From Parus major (lineage: Eukaryota; Chordata; Aves; Passeriformes; Paridae), in NCBI RefSeq assembly GCF_001522545.3, contig NC_031771.1, forward strand, positions 26,917,277-26,981,276: DNA of 64,000 nucleotides, in the 5' to 3' direction. Below, in pieces: positions 49,353 to 61,045 of the stretch. The stretch's first letter is position 1. Each line of letters begins with the position of its first letter. The notes beneath the pieces were generated by a model. The model saw only the letters and a program-made list of their open reading frames with translations, searched no databases and had not been told where the DNA came from. Position numbers and translations under genes: made by a program.

Positions 49353-50372
49353 CTGTGTTGGAATTAATCTTGAAATATTTTCCATCAGACAAGAGGAAAT
49401 AGGAAAGCTGTCCATTTCTTCCTGAGTCTTTGTCAATGGCTGTAATGGTGCCAACCACACCACTGGGAATTGGATTTTCCTCAATTTCAAAGAAGTAGCT
49501 CTCACGCATAAACATGGGAGAATGATCATTTTCATCCAGCACATTAACTATTATAGATGTACTTGCATTTTGCCTAAGGTTTTCATTCTGAGATGTGCTG
49601 ACCAAGGCTCTAAAACTCAGCATCTGTGCGCATTCATAGTTCAAACGTTTCCGAAGATAAACCCAGCCTGTATCAGAGCTGATTCCAAATGCAACAGAAT
49701 CAGTGCTAGGCTCTAAGGAATATGTCAGATTGGAAGTAATGCTGTGTGGATCAAGTGAGTGGGCTTGAACCTGAAGGATTTGGGCACCTGGAGAGGTTGC
49801 TTCACTGATTTCTACTTGATACACCAAGCTTTGGAAAACCAAAGTAGGACCCATCTTCTGCTCTTCAATAACCACTGTCAACGCCAGCAAAGAAGTCAGA
49901 GGAGGACTTCCACAGTCTTCAGCTGCTATGTGTAGAGTATATTCCTGCTGCTTTTCTGCAAACACCGTCCTGGTAAGGTTTACCACTCCAAGACTTGGAT
50001 CAATGCTAAATGCATCTGACTGCTTGCTCGCAATACTGTATTTGATTGCCCCGTTTAGACCACTATCTTTGTCTTCTGCGTGAGCAATGTAGACAGCAGT
50101 GCCAGGAGGCTGGGTATGTGAGATGGTTACTTTATCAGATTTGGTAGGAAATACTGGGGGGTTGTCATTAATGTCTGTCACAGATATGTTGACTTGAGTG
50201 CTGCTGTAGACAGGGGAATTACCCAGCTGTGACTGAACAGTGAGCACCACAACAGGCTGAGCTTCGTGGTCAAGCTGTTTCTTGGTGCGGATAATGCCAA
50301 CCTGGGGGTCGATAGAGAACTTTCCATGTGGATCACCGGAGCAAATTCTATAAGAAACCACCTCTAACGAAT
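49353..50372 (-). CDS. DCHS2: DCHS2 exon: more than three EC repeats
   Basis: The exon is 1020 bp, phase 1 to phase 1, with acceptor TTGTTTCTAG. It reads SLEVVSYRICSGDPHGKFSI, linker TDINDNPPVF, a repeat with EDKDSGLNGAIKYSI, then a linker without DxNDN (VVIEEQKMGPTLVF). The next repeat has AHSLDPHSITSNLTYSL in place of AxDxDxG. Then follow LDENDHSPMF and a repeat with AIDKDSGRNGQLSYF, ending FKINSNTG. The first and third repeat boundaries, counted from its 5' end, therefore look weak or calcium-free. Confidence 0.95.
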
Positions 50373-51699
50373 CTAGAAATAGAAACAACAACAAAAAATG
50401 TAAAAAAAAATAAAACAAAATATGGAAGTGATAACAAACATAGGCAAGAACATCTGGGGGAATGAATGCTGCTAAATTCAATGGAATAAATGTAAGCTAC
50501 ACAGATGTTTGACATTCTTAGGCTTTTTATGCTTCCTTCTTCCCATCCCTGGAGCCCTTCAGAAAAACATGAATGAATACAGTTTGTCCACTTCTGCACT
50601 GTTTGATTTTCATCACACTGGTATTATAAAACTCTATAGAGAAAATCACATAATAGCCTCTTGTTTTTCCCTGATGTAAAATACAGAAAAAACATTCCTA
50701 TAAATTAGTCTAGTGGGAGCAATTTCACTACACACAGGCATTTACTATAGCAAGGAATGAAACAGGTGGCAGTTCCCTGAAAAAAAAAAAAGTATTTTAA
50801 TAAATTTACTGTTCATGGGTGATCATTGTTGTAACATTTATACATCAGATGCTACCTAAAGCACAAGCCGTCTCAAGATTCAGGCTTACTACCAAGGCCA
50901 CCCCATGGGTGCTATCTCCACCCTGAGGACAGTCCTTCCCAAAAGAAGGAAATGGGAGGACCTGACTAATCAAGTTTGTATGAAATCTTGTCATCTACCA
51001 CCTTATATTTACAGATCCATCATCAGGCTATTATGTGCACTCACGGATCCCGCTGCTCTGCATCGGAACCAAATACATAGAGCTCTTAGGACAGGGCTTT
51101 TTATGACCAAGGACTGTCAGGAGCTAACCCATTTCCCTTTACAAATGATAACAAAACCAGCTGGATTAAATATATTTTCAAAAGGTCCCACAAACATTCA
51201 TCTGGACTTCCCTTAATTTGAGACAGTGTGGGGTTTTGTTTGGTCGTTTGGTTTTTTGACGGGGGGCCAAGAGCATTTCTTGAAGATCCTCTGAAACTTC
51301 TGAATACTTTCTTATTTTAAGTATTGCTCTGAGATTTGGCTTGCATGGCTAATGCTTTAACATAAGCCAAACCGTCACACTTACTTTAACTTTCACAACA
51401 TGCTTCCTATCTCCCCATTTACAATTACACAAATCCATCAGGATTAAAATGAAGCCCATTGCCAATCTCCATGGACCACCAAGGAGCATACCATGAATCT
51501 CCAACTGTTCTAAAGAGCAACCTGATAAACCAGCCATTACACCAGTTGCTGTAAACACCAACAGTAAATTCTATTTAAAGCTTGACAGACTGAATGAATA
51601 ACATGGAGGTTTATGGGGGAAATAAAAATCATCCACAGCTATTTCCAGTTAATGGTCACAACAAAAATACAACAATCTCTGACCGAGAATGTGACTTAC
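50373..51699 (-). other. DCHS2: DCHS2 intron, nothing else seen
   Basis: The donor is GTAAGTCAC at 51699 and the acceptor at 50373. A plus-strand 103-codon open frame at 50905-51216 has no recognisable domain. Confidence 0.75.
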
Positions 51700-51936
51700 T
51701 TGTAGGCTCTCTGGCCTTCACAGTGCCAATCACGCTGTCTTCAGGTGCATCTTCTGGAACAGAAAAGCTATACCGAGATCTCTCAAATGTGGCAGGAACC
51801 AAAACAGTCTGAAGGATGTTTACTGTGACAGCTGCATTGCTGGCAGAGGGAAGGCCACCCCCATCCCGTGCAGAAACTGTCAGGAGGACTGCAGAACGTG
51901 TCAGGTGGCCAAGAGCTGAGGTAAGGTAAATAATTC
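51700..51936 (-). CDS. DCHS2: DCHS2 exon: repeat end and start of next EC repeat
   Basis: The exon is 237 bp, phase 1 to phase 1, with acceptor CTGTGTACTTTCAG and donor GTAAGTC. It reads IIYLTSALGHLTRSAVLLTV, SARDGGGLPSASNAAVTV, then NILQTVLVPATFERS in place of a DxNDN linker. The next repeat starts YSFSVPEDAPEDSV and GTVKAREPT. This is the most 5' exon I can call with confidence. The remainder of its first repeat must come from an upstream exon. Confidence 0.92.
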
Positions 51937-52115
51937 CTGAAAGTACACAGAAATAAAATAGCACTTAAGAGAGATGGAAGACCACATTCAGCAGGCTGTC
52001 AAATTAGTTTTAACATGTATCGCTACTCTAAGAGAAAGTCAGACCATGTGGACAAAAATCAGCACTCCCAATTCAATTCTTGAGAGCCAAGTTTTTAAAA
52101 CTTTATGATCTTTAC

Positions 52116-52173
52116 CATTCACAGAGCCACTGGAACACAGCAAGTTCTGTTTCAAAACACAGTGTCCATAATT
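52116..52173 (-). CDS. DCHS2: Tentative DCHS2 small exon
   Basis: A 58-bp open segment lies between acceptor TTTCTAAAATCAG and donor GTAAAG. It has the phase (one trailing base) needed to join the exon at 51700-51936. It reads NYGHCVLKQNLLCSSGSVNG, giving SVNG followed by IIYLTSAL, which fits the place where a repeat has FxIDxxTG. The match to the cadherin pattern is loose, with cysteine at the phenylalanine site and a longer loop. The acceptor tract is weak, and no upstream partner exon was found in the window. Confidence 0.4.
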
Positions 52174-55100
52174 CTGATTTTAGAAACACAGATTCAGTTA
52201 AATCTTTAATGATGCTAAATTTTACTGCTACTACTAGTCTATAGCAACTCGGAAATGCATTGGGGTAGAAAAAAAGTATTGTTACAAATTAATTTATCTT
52301 TGCAAATGGTAAAGTTAATGTTATTTCAAACAGGCCACAGAGACATTCTGCTTAAATAACTCCTGAAATAAAACATCCATACAAATGGAGTTAAAGCCCC
52401 AAAAATATAAATCTTAGGAGCAGGGGGCTCTGTGGAAAATATCTGGGAAACAATCACCTGCTGTCTGATCACAGCTTTCTGTCAAAATACCCTTTAATAG
52501 TGAATTCTAAGGTCCATTGAATTTTCAAACTTCTAAGAATTACGTTTTATATAAACTGTATGAACTAATTCTTTGAAAATTATGCAATGTTCTGTCCCAA
52601 AATATAGTACTTTGGATGTTCATTCCTCAAGACAATATATTTGCAAAGTAAGATTTTCAACATGAAAATGAAGATGAAAGGTGACCAAATGCAGGAAAAT
52701 TTTTCTTAACAACGAGTGAGTTTAACTAAATATACACTAAATGCTAAAATCACAGTGTCCTAAGCAGTAAAATTGCAGTAAACTCCATTCAACTAATAGG
52801 GACAATCCTTTACATACCGACAGATATTTTTAAGAAATTACCTAGCTTTTTGTAGAAGCTGCTTAAGACACAGAACCTCTGGCAGTTCAGTAAAACCAAA
52901 CCTTTAAACGTTGGGCTACCTTTATAATTCCCTGGCTGTCAAGAAGAGTTTAGTAGGGATGATGTCTGCCATTCAAGTTGGACATTCAGTGGTTAGACAG
53001 GATAAAACTAGCATTAGCTCAAAGTGTCTTAAGAGAATCAGTGCATGATTCAATGAGAATATATCTTCTCAGAATTCAGGGTGAAGCTACAGCCTTAATT
53101 TTCTACAATCCATTTAATGCAGAATAATGGAAAATACATAAAATTCTGAGAAAGATTCAAATGTGTGTGCATGCAGTATACTTTCCAAATATACTGCCAG
53201 AAGACTATAATAAACTATATGTCTTGATATGCTTAAAATGCAGTAAAAGGGTCTTCAGGATCAAGGAAAAATGCTTTTCACTAACAAAAAAGGGACACTT
53301 ATTCCAGTGTGACAAACCACACTAAAAGCTCAGCATTGATACAGATGGATTCAGGGTGCAGTGATGATCTAGCTCAGCTGAATCCAGCTTAGCTTTGCTA
53401 ACAACTGATGCAATTCTAAGAAACAACCTTATTTTGGCTTTTTAATTTTTTTTTTTTTTTCTAATTGTTGAGTTTTATGATTACTTAAGCAGCTCAAAAA
53501 AGTAGTCCTTCAAGGACAAACTTTTGGCAATTCCCAAGTAATCTGAGTAATTGTAGCTTGAAGGAAAAACCCTTTTAGATAGGGTTTAACTATTTTTCCC
53601 CAGAGGATAAACATATACACATGGATTTTTAATATAATTTCTGTCTAATTTAAATAAATCAAATGGACTTATGTTACTAATTTGACCAACTGGATATTTT
53701 TCTATTGACAAGGATATAAATATGTCCTCATTTAGATACTTCAAGAGGTATGTGGAGAACTGGAAAACTTCTACAGAAAAGCATCAAACTGAAAATCTTA
53801 CTCTCGGAGGAGTAACTAAAGACTTCAGAACATCCTTTAGCAAAGGGTGGAGCAAACAGTGCTCCATTCCAGGAGCTCTGAAGACTTGATGGAAAAGAAA
53901 TATTTCAGAACCAAAGCTCCTTCTCTGCTGACTTAGACACATCGCAGCACATTCCATGCCAGTTCAGTTATAGAAAGCAGAAAGAAAATTAATAAAAGAT
54001 TTGTTTTCTTTCTTCATTCTTTTGCTGTGTCCTAGGGAAAAAAGGGTATAGGCAAGTCCATTTCACCAACTCAGCTCTCTTTTGCAGGACCAGGAATACC
54101 ATAAGAACAGTAGCAAAATGCAAGTAAAAAGTATGTGTTTTCCATATGGCTCCCTCCAACCTCAAAAACTGTAGTATGCAGAAATTTAATAACCCATTTT
54201 GACTTTTAACTGTGTACATTCTGTTTATTTCAGCATTTGTAGGACTGGTCATTAGCTTTGCATCTGGATATATATATAATCTATAGAGACATTTGAGATA
54301 GCTCTGCCATATGTTGGTGAACAAGCCTCATTAGGCTCTATTATCACACCACATGATGGGAAAGAAGTTGTAGAAGAAAACAGCATCTGGGATTTCACTT
54401 TCTGTATGATTAGGTAAAACGGCAGACTGTGACTAAAATGGACAGTCAGGACCACTTGGGCCAAAAGCAGCTGCTAGCACACCTCAGAGCAGAGCTGGCT
54501 GGATGCATTTCATCTGCTGCAGCAGGGCACAGGAGGTACCCGAGTACTACACTGCAAAGGCAGAAACACAGAAGGAAATTACACGGAGCAGGAACTGTCA
54601 AAGTCACAGGTCCAGTGTGTGAAACTCAACAGAGGCCTGTCTCTCTAAGTAACAGACTGAAGATGAACCATGGTTTTCCTTTCTTCCTCATCCTGTAATT
54701 AAGATTGGGGCTTATTATTACCACAATTATTTGCAGCCTGTAATTCTAGGCTTCAGAGAGAACTTAAAAGACAATTAGTTTGCTGTGGTAGAGAATATAT
54801 TCTTCCATTATGTACAACAGTTTCTATAAACATTGACAATGGAAAAGGATGAAACAGCTCCTCTGCAAGGAATGTTTTACTAAAGCTCCCAACAGGGGAC
54901 CACAAATACACAAGTGTGGGTCCACTTTTTAAGAAAAGTGCCACCTTTCTTACAGCTTGACTCACCATATAAATGAACAGTCTTATCTGCTGCCTTTAAA
55001 AACATTTCATTCCCATTTTTCAAATTAATATTTATATCACTGCAGTGCTCTGAAGATTTTACCTCTGGTTAATTCCTTATTCTGCATGAGAGAGAGCTGG

Positions 55101-58100
55101 AATCATTTCTGCTTTGCAGGTGAACAATCCTATAATTACACACCAGATGAAACATTAACATCCAGCCTCATTCACACCCTGGCAATCTCATTTTCTTGAC
55201 TAGATCTGCATGGGCATAACTGATTGCAGATCCCAACCCTATAAATCAAAAGCATGACATACAGACTGCCTGCTGCCTGGGTATGATCTGGATACTGCAG
55301 GCTGAAGTCTGGGAATAGCTCTTCTCCAAGGCAGGTCAGCACAGCTGGAATTACAGATGTTTTGCTGCAGAACAATCTGTGCTTAAGGGCTAGCAGAAAT
55401 TGTTACGATGGTTTGGAGGACTGAATGTATGGGGAGAACTAATACTGAAGGCAAAATCCTAATAGACAACTCTTTAATCTGCTTCTTACTTCCTCGCTCA
55501 CTGTACATGGTAGGGCATGAATTTCCAAGAAGTCTTGCTCTTCACTTTGTGCCTATTCACCCTGGAAGTGCAAATGCACTAATGAAGGACAGGACTCTGA
55601 CACCCACTATCCTCTAGCAATGGCAACATTTCTCATGGGATTTTGCTGTTCTTATTTTTGTGGAGGTGCACCCTATTCCACAAGTGGGTTAACTGCTGTT
55701 TCTCAACAGTTAAAGGCAGGATATAGGAATCCACATGCAAAGATTCTTTTAAAATACATGTTTTATTATATTAATGATCCTGTGTTCTGTCCTAATCTTA
55801 CAACAGCATACAGCACCAAAGTAGGTTCACTCACCAAAAGAACTTTTTGTATGGAAGAAAAAATCATACTGGTTAGCCCAATAGGGCTTCTACACACATC
55901 TCCATTTGAGCACTTTGAAAATCTGGTTTTGCACAGGGTTCTACCATTAGCAAAACAAAAACCAGCCCTACATTTATAGCCATTTGTAGGTAAACCAAAT
56001 GTTTTCCACTAGTCAAGTGCTGCAAAGATAAATACCAGGATGCACTAACTTCAGTAACAAAGTCTGGATTGCATAGGTATGCTTAAACAGCTTCTAATAT
56101 TATATCATTGTTCATGAAATAGAAAAGCAACTTTAGAATACAGCAAGAGGAAGAAAATTCAATCAACAGTTGCCAGTGGTGTTACCTAAGCCCTTCAAAG
56201 CAACCACCCTTATAAACATTAAATGATGGCACTATTTCTTCAGCAAATAACCTAGTATGGGCCAGCTGGCATTACCTGACACAGCTCAGACAACAAGCAG
56301 ATGGCCAAAAGGTCCACATGGTTCCTCACCCCAGTTCACCTTCAAAGCTGGCCACTGGGCCTGCTGTTTTTACTGTGCAGGTCAGAACTGACCCACTGAT
56401 CTGCCCAAAGCACCCATCCCAGCTCGGCCACTTCCCAGTGCAGGGGTGCCTGCACAGCTTTGCTCTTTATGTTTCAGAAAAAAACTTCAAGATGAGCACG
56501 TCTGTGCTGGGTGATCCTCCAGAATATGAATGCAGTTAGGAAGCGTGCATTTCACAATAGCATTAAAATCAGCATTGTTTTAAGGAAGAATGACAGTGTT
56601 TCTGCTTGACATTTCTATTTAAGTTTATCCAACTCATTGCCTATGCTGTCATCTTAGCATTGCATACAGATTCCAGCTTTAGCATTTTACCTGGACTTAA
56701 AATGCGCCTTTTTTAGTGAAGCTGCATTCTTGCTGGTAACCATAGCAACACTCTGCCAAATACACTGAAAAGCTGGTTTAATAACTGCCAGGGGAAGAAA
56801 GGAATTAATAAGGAATTAATAAGGAATTACCTTTACAGTCTACCTGCTATAATACACACAGCTTCAGCTCACATGAAAGTCTTTAAAAAGCTTACTTTTG
56901 ATGACACAAACGCTGGTTTGCATTTCAGCAAAGAAGAGGACTTCTTCAGTTTGAAAATATTCAGTGTTTGAATATTTTTGTAGAAAATAACTGATAAAGC
57001 CCATATCAATCTTCTAGGTACATTTCTACTTTACAGGTCTCATACCCCTGCACTGGAGATGTTTTCAACACAGGCCCCTCTGTAGCAAATTCTTTTGCTC
57101 AATTTATAGTTTTCCTCTTAGAAAGAGAAATAGCTATAAAAGGACTTAGTGTCTACAACCAATACTATATAAACATACTGTGTTTAATCACAAGAATTAG
57201 CTTAGCACACAGAAGTCTGTCCTAGAGCACTTCATCAGAACCTGACCATGCTGGGAGTCTGCACATAACAAACCAGTACCTGAATCTATAAAATAACATA
57301 AGCAGTTTTAATACTGCAGCTCCCCTCAGAAGTATGACACTACTGCATGACTACATTTCAAATACTATAGGTTACAGAGAGTTTCAATGAGTTAAGAAGT
57401 ATTCATCAACACACAAAATATGAATTTCTATTTACAGAAGTTCCATTATTCACAAACAGTATACCCACCTGAGCATCAGCCTCTAATGTTGAGCAAAAGC
57501 GGGCATGAATATAGGACGAGAATGGTTTTGTATCATCCAGGCTCAGTTCTCTTACACAAGTGCTTTTTAGACATAGTCTTGCAATTTGGGATGCAAAATT
57601 TTATGTCCCTACAAACTGTAGTTTGTCAGTTTAGAAGATAAGGTGTCTCCTAGCTTTCTCTGCTTTTAGTATTACATGTTTAAAAAATTATTCCCTAAAA
57701 AAACCAAAGAAGCAACAAAGCAACAAAAAACTCAACAAAATTCTACTTTTTCAGTAAAACAGATAACTGAAGAGATATAATTTGCTGTTACAAGATTTTC
57801 TTTGTTTTTGTCCTGGTTTATGTCCTTTAATCTGACATAATAGTAACTCAGAGCGTGTTTGATGTCTGATTGTGTACAAAGCAAACACTCGCACACAAAC
57901 ATGAGTTCATCCAGCAATCAAAGCTTACACCAGTAAGCAGGCAGGACTTCAGCCTGGTGAATTGCTGTGTTTTCAAAGACAACGGCAGAGACCTCCCACA
58001 ATTTGCACAGCTCCAGCCCAGCCACACCTTCTCAGCAGGTTGCCTTTTCTTGCTTAGCTTATCAAAGTTTTCCAAAAACATCTTTTTAATCAAAGGACCT

Positions 58101-60369
58101 TTTCAGGCAAGGACCTTGTTCAATCAAGCTGCCAGGTTCTAGATCCAAAAACAGCCCAGTGCACAGCCTGGTAACAAAACTTGACTGCCATGGTAACCAG
58201 GGATGGTATTTCTTTGAGGGCACTGTACAAAAAGATGTATCAGGATAGATACAGAATGAAGCCTGCTATAAGCCAAAGAAGATATATTTGTTGTTCTTAT
58301 ATTAAGAGCATTACAAAACATTCCAGATGCTGCCCTTCATTTAAATTAACTGATTTTCTGTTGCACACACTTCCCTGCTACATTCATTGTAACGTTGTAC
58401 CACAGCTGTCTGCTCCCTTGGTGTGACCTACCACTTTCTTCTTTTCTTTAGGTTAACTGAGAATGCAACGTACAGTAAATAAATCCTGTGCTCTGAGACA
58501 TATACAGTCTCCAGCAAAGAAAACAGTTGTCTGAATTTCACTGTATAAATATCATTATTCCCCTCCTCTAAAATGGGAGTTTTGGGCATAACTTTTTGCT
58601 TTTTACCATTGCTTTTTTTTAAATCAGCCCACATCCTCTGTGCAATGCCATGGAAGTTTGCTCTTTGCCTCTTCTGGTGGGTTCTTCTGTTTCTGAGATC
58701 TGACACTGGCTTAACTAGGAGAAAAGAGGGTGGCCAGGAGTATTTTTGGTAGTACTTTGCATTCTTTCATACACAATAATCTCATGTACGCTCCACTATT
58801 GCATGGTTGAGTTTTTGCCACATAGCTTGTAGGAATATTTCTCTTTGTAGATGGTTGATTTTATTGGATTTTATGCATGAAAGAAAAAAGAGGTACGTTA
58901 AGAGATAGCAATATGGATATTTTTTCATGCTGTTCTGCTACACAACTTTCTTTCAGGGCCAAATCTGCACTCTTACACTTACTACAGCAAGTTTTGTGTG
59001 CTTTTAGGACAATATACTATTTTCTACATTCTTTATGGTAAATGTCTCATTAGATGAGATCTCAGTGGAGGTAAATGTCCACAAATAGCTGAGATCACAA
59101 ATTTTTCTTTTTTGATTTAACTCAAAATTTTTAAAAGGTGACAACTTACTGTGCTAAACCAATGTCTCAGACATATTCCTCTGATTTGCAGCATTCCAAA
59201 TACACTATCAGTATCATATGACAGATCAGAAAGACAGTAATTGGAGAAACTGCAGTTTAAAAAAAGAAGTGGCCTCAAAATGTTCCAAACTAAAACACTC
59301 CTAATTTTAAATGTTATTTATGTGAGGCTCTTCATATGTTTAGCAAATGTACTACATGCTGTAGGAAAATGCCAAAAGTAGTTTAAAAATAAACTATTTT
59401 TTCCTACAATACTATACGAAAACATCATCAATCATCATAAATATGGCCTTGTTTTCTTTAAAAAGGGCGCATCCCCATTTTACTTCAATGCCTAGTACAA
59501 TCTGCTATATATTAAACACTCCATAGTACATTGAGTAAAGTAAAGTTTTGGGGGTTTTTCTGCCACAAAAAGCAATGATGGCATTTCAACATTACTTTTC
59601 AACCTGTATTGCAATAAGAATAAAGCAAAACTTTTTAATGCAATTAAAATTTCCCAAAATGCATCTGTCAAAAAACAGTTCTGTTTTTTCAGTAGAACAA
59701 AATTTGTCATCATCCTTAACTGGAACGAATCTATTCTGAACCAAATCAAAGATCATTATAAGTTAGTTTGCCATTAAATTGCATTTACATATGGTTCCAT
59801 AGTGCAATAATGGAAGTAGCACAGCACTAAAATACACACTGCCACAAGGAACATACACCAGTGAGGCACTGTTCTGTACAAGCTCCACAACTCCTCTTCT
59901 TGTATCCATTACTAGGCACTGTTGAAGTGGTAAGATGCTGGAATTAAATTTGGGTTTTGGTTAAGGTACTTCTTATATTCTTAAATTTGCATGATCTTTA
60001 GGTATGTTCACCCTTTTATTCTTCACCAACAGATTAAGCTTGTTGACTGCTCCACACCTTTTACAGGACATTTTAGTTGCATGGTGTCCTTTGTTCTTCT
60101 GTTAAAAAGAAATCAGAGCTCATCTTAAAGGAAGCAGGTTTTTAGCAATTCAAAACTTCCTCAAAAGAATGTTCATTTTGCAGGAGCTGTACTCCTGTGC
60201 TGATTTTTTTTTTTAAATGTTCAGCTACTAACCAGCTTTTGCAACAAGGCTTGTCTGATTTCCTCAAAATGTGGTTTTTTGTATAGATAAGTGACAGAAA
60301 GCATTACAACAAAAGGGTGATCCAAGTACCTTCAAGTCAATGGAGCGATTTCCAAAAATCTCAGTGTAC
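52174..60369. other. Probable large upstream DCHS2 intron, no exon seen
   Basis: I searched the minus strand for EC motifs (DxNDN, DxDxG, FxIDxxTG) next to splice donors and found none that hold up. Candidates near 54965, 56275, 57470 and 60330 have donor-like sites but no cadherin sequence. No plus-strand gene is recognisable either. Confidence 0.55.
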
Positions 60370-61045
60370 TGTGTTTATGTGGCAAGGGTTTGTCTGTGTG
60401 GGGGCTACAGGAGTGGCAGACCATGGTGAGGCTGCAGCCTATGGAGGTCTGCAGTGGAGCAGAGATCCACCCCCAGCCCATGGAAGACCCCTCGCTGGAG
60501 CAGATGAATGCCCAAAGAAGGCTGTGACCCCATAGGAAGCTCATACTGGTGCAGGTTTGCTGGCAGGAGTTGTGACCCTGCAGGAAACCCACACTGGATC
60601 ATTCTGTTCCTGAAGGACTGGATACTGTTGAAATGACCTATGCTGGAGGAGTAGCATGTGAGGAAGAAGGAGCAGCAGAGACAACTTGTGATGAATTTCA
60701 CAGTTCCCATTCCCTATCCTCCTGTGCTGCCAGGCCAGAGGAGATAGTGAAAATTGGGAGTGAAGTTAAGTGCAAGAAGGGGGGGGGGGGGGGGAGGATA
60801 TTTTATGATGTAGTTTTTTTTTCTCATTACCCTCCTCTGATTTGATTGCCAATAAATTAAAGTCACTTCCTCAAATTGAATCTCTTTTGCCTGTGACAGT
60901 AATTGCTGAGAGATTTCTCCCTGCCCTTTTCTTGACCCACAAGCCTTTTGTCATCATTTTCTTCCCCTGCACAACTGAGGAGGGGAGTAATAGAGTGACT
61001 TTGGTGGGTACCTGGCATCCAGCCCATGTTCACAGAAACATTCTC
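60370..61045 (+). mobile_element. Songbird-type endogenous retrovirus LTR (solo)
   Basis: The segment contains the repeating CTGGAGCAG / GTGACCC blocks typical of a passerine LTR family. It continues with AGAGACAACTTGTGATGAAT, a G16 run at 60779-60794, and GATTGCCAATAAATTAAAG (LTR polyadenylation signal). It ends in GGTGGGTACCTGGCATCCAG near 61022, with a decayed terminus after that. Open frames within it are incidental. No internal retroviral genes are present. The left edge is approximate. It is inverted relative to the copy at 40.65 kb. Confidence 0.82.
60779..60794 (+). repeat. G16 homopolymer run inside the LTR
   Basis: Sixteen consecutive G residues occur where related LTR copies have a purine-rich GGGAGGGGTGGGGGG-like tract. 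The exact length is uncertain in any assembly. Confidence 0.95.

Larger units (their letters stand above)
10726..52173 (-). other. DCHS2: Gene span within the window: dachsous-type giant cadherin (partial, 5' end missing)
   Basis: Seventeen exons, plus one tentative exon, join into a single reading frame encoding about 20.5 EC repeats, a membrane helix and a long cytoplasmic tail. Junctions whose two sides are visible have matching phases, and the boundaries carry GT/AG. The one exception is the donor hidden in the gap at 47817-47856. Typical repeat signatures recur: DxNDNxPxF, DRE or DYE, AxDxDxG and FxIDxxTG. FAT cadherins are excluded by the lack of EGF and laminin-G domains, and clustered protocadherins by the exon count and length. 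DCHS1 is the alternative; I prefer DCHS2 because DCHS1 is a more compact, GC-rich gene. The protein is a single-pass membrane receptor-ligand for FAT4-like cadherins in planar cell polarity signalling. Confidence 0.85.

Noticed and set aside
50905..51216. Plus-strand 103-codon open frame in an intron
   Set aside because: It has no domain, signal or splice context; chance or an unrecognised repeat is more likely.
54963..55070. Minus-strand open segment ending at a strong donor (GTGAGTC), considered as an upstream cadherin exon
   Set aside because: The phase would fit, but the peptide (ending KAADKTVHLYG) has no EC calcium motif or FxIDxxTG pattern, and no good acceptor precedes it.
57474..57600. 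Minus-strand open segment of about 40 codons ending at donor GTGGGT
   Set aside because: The translation (for example FSSYIHARFCSTLEADAQ) matches no cadherin feature, and a plus-strand open frame overlaps it, so it looks like chance.
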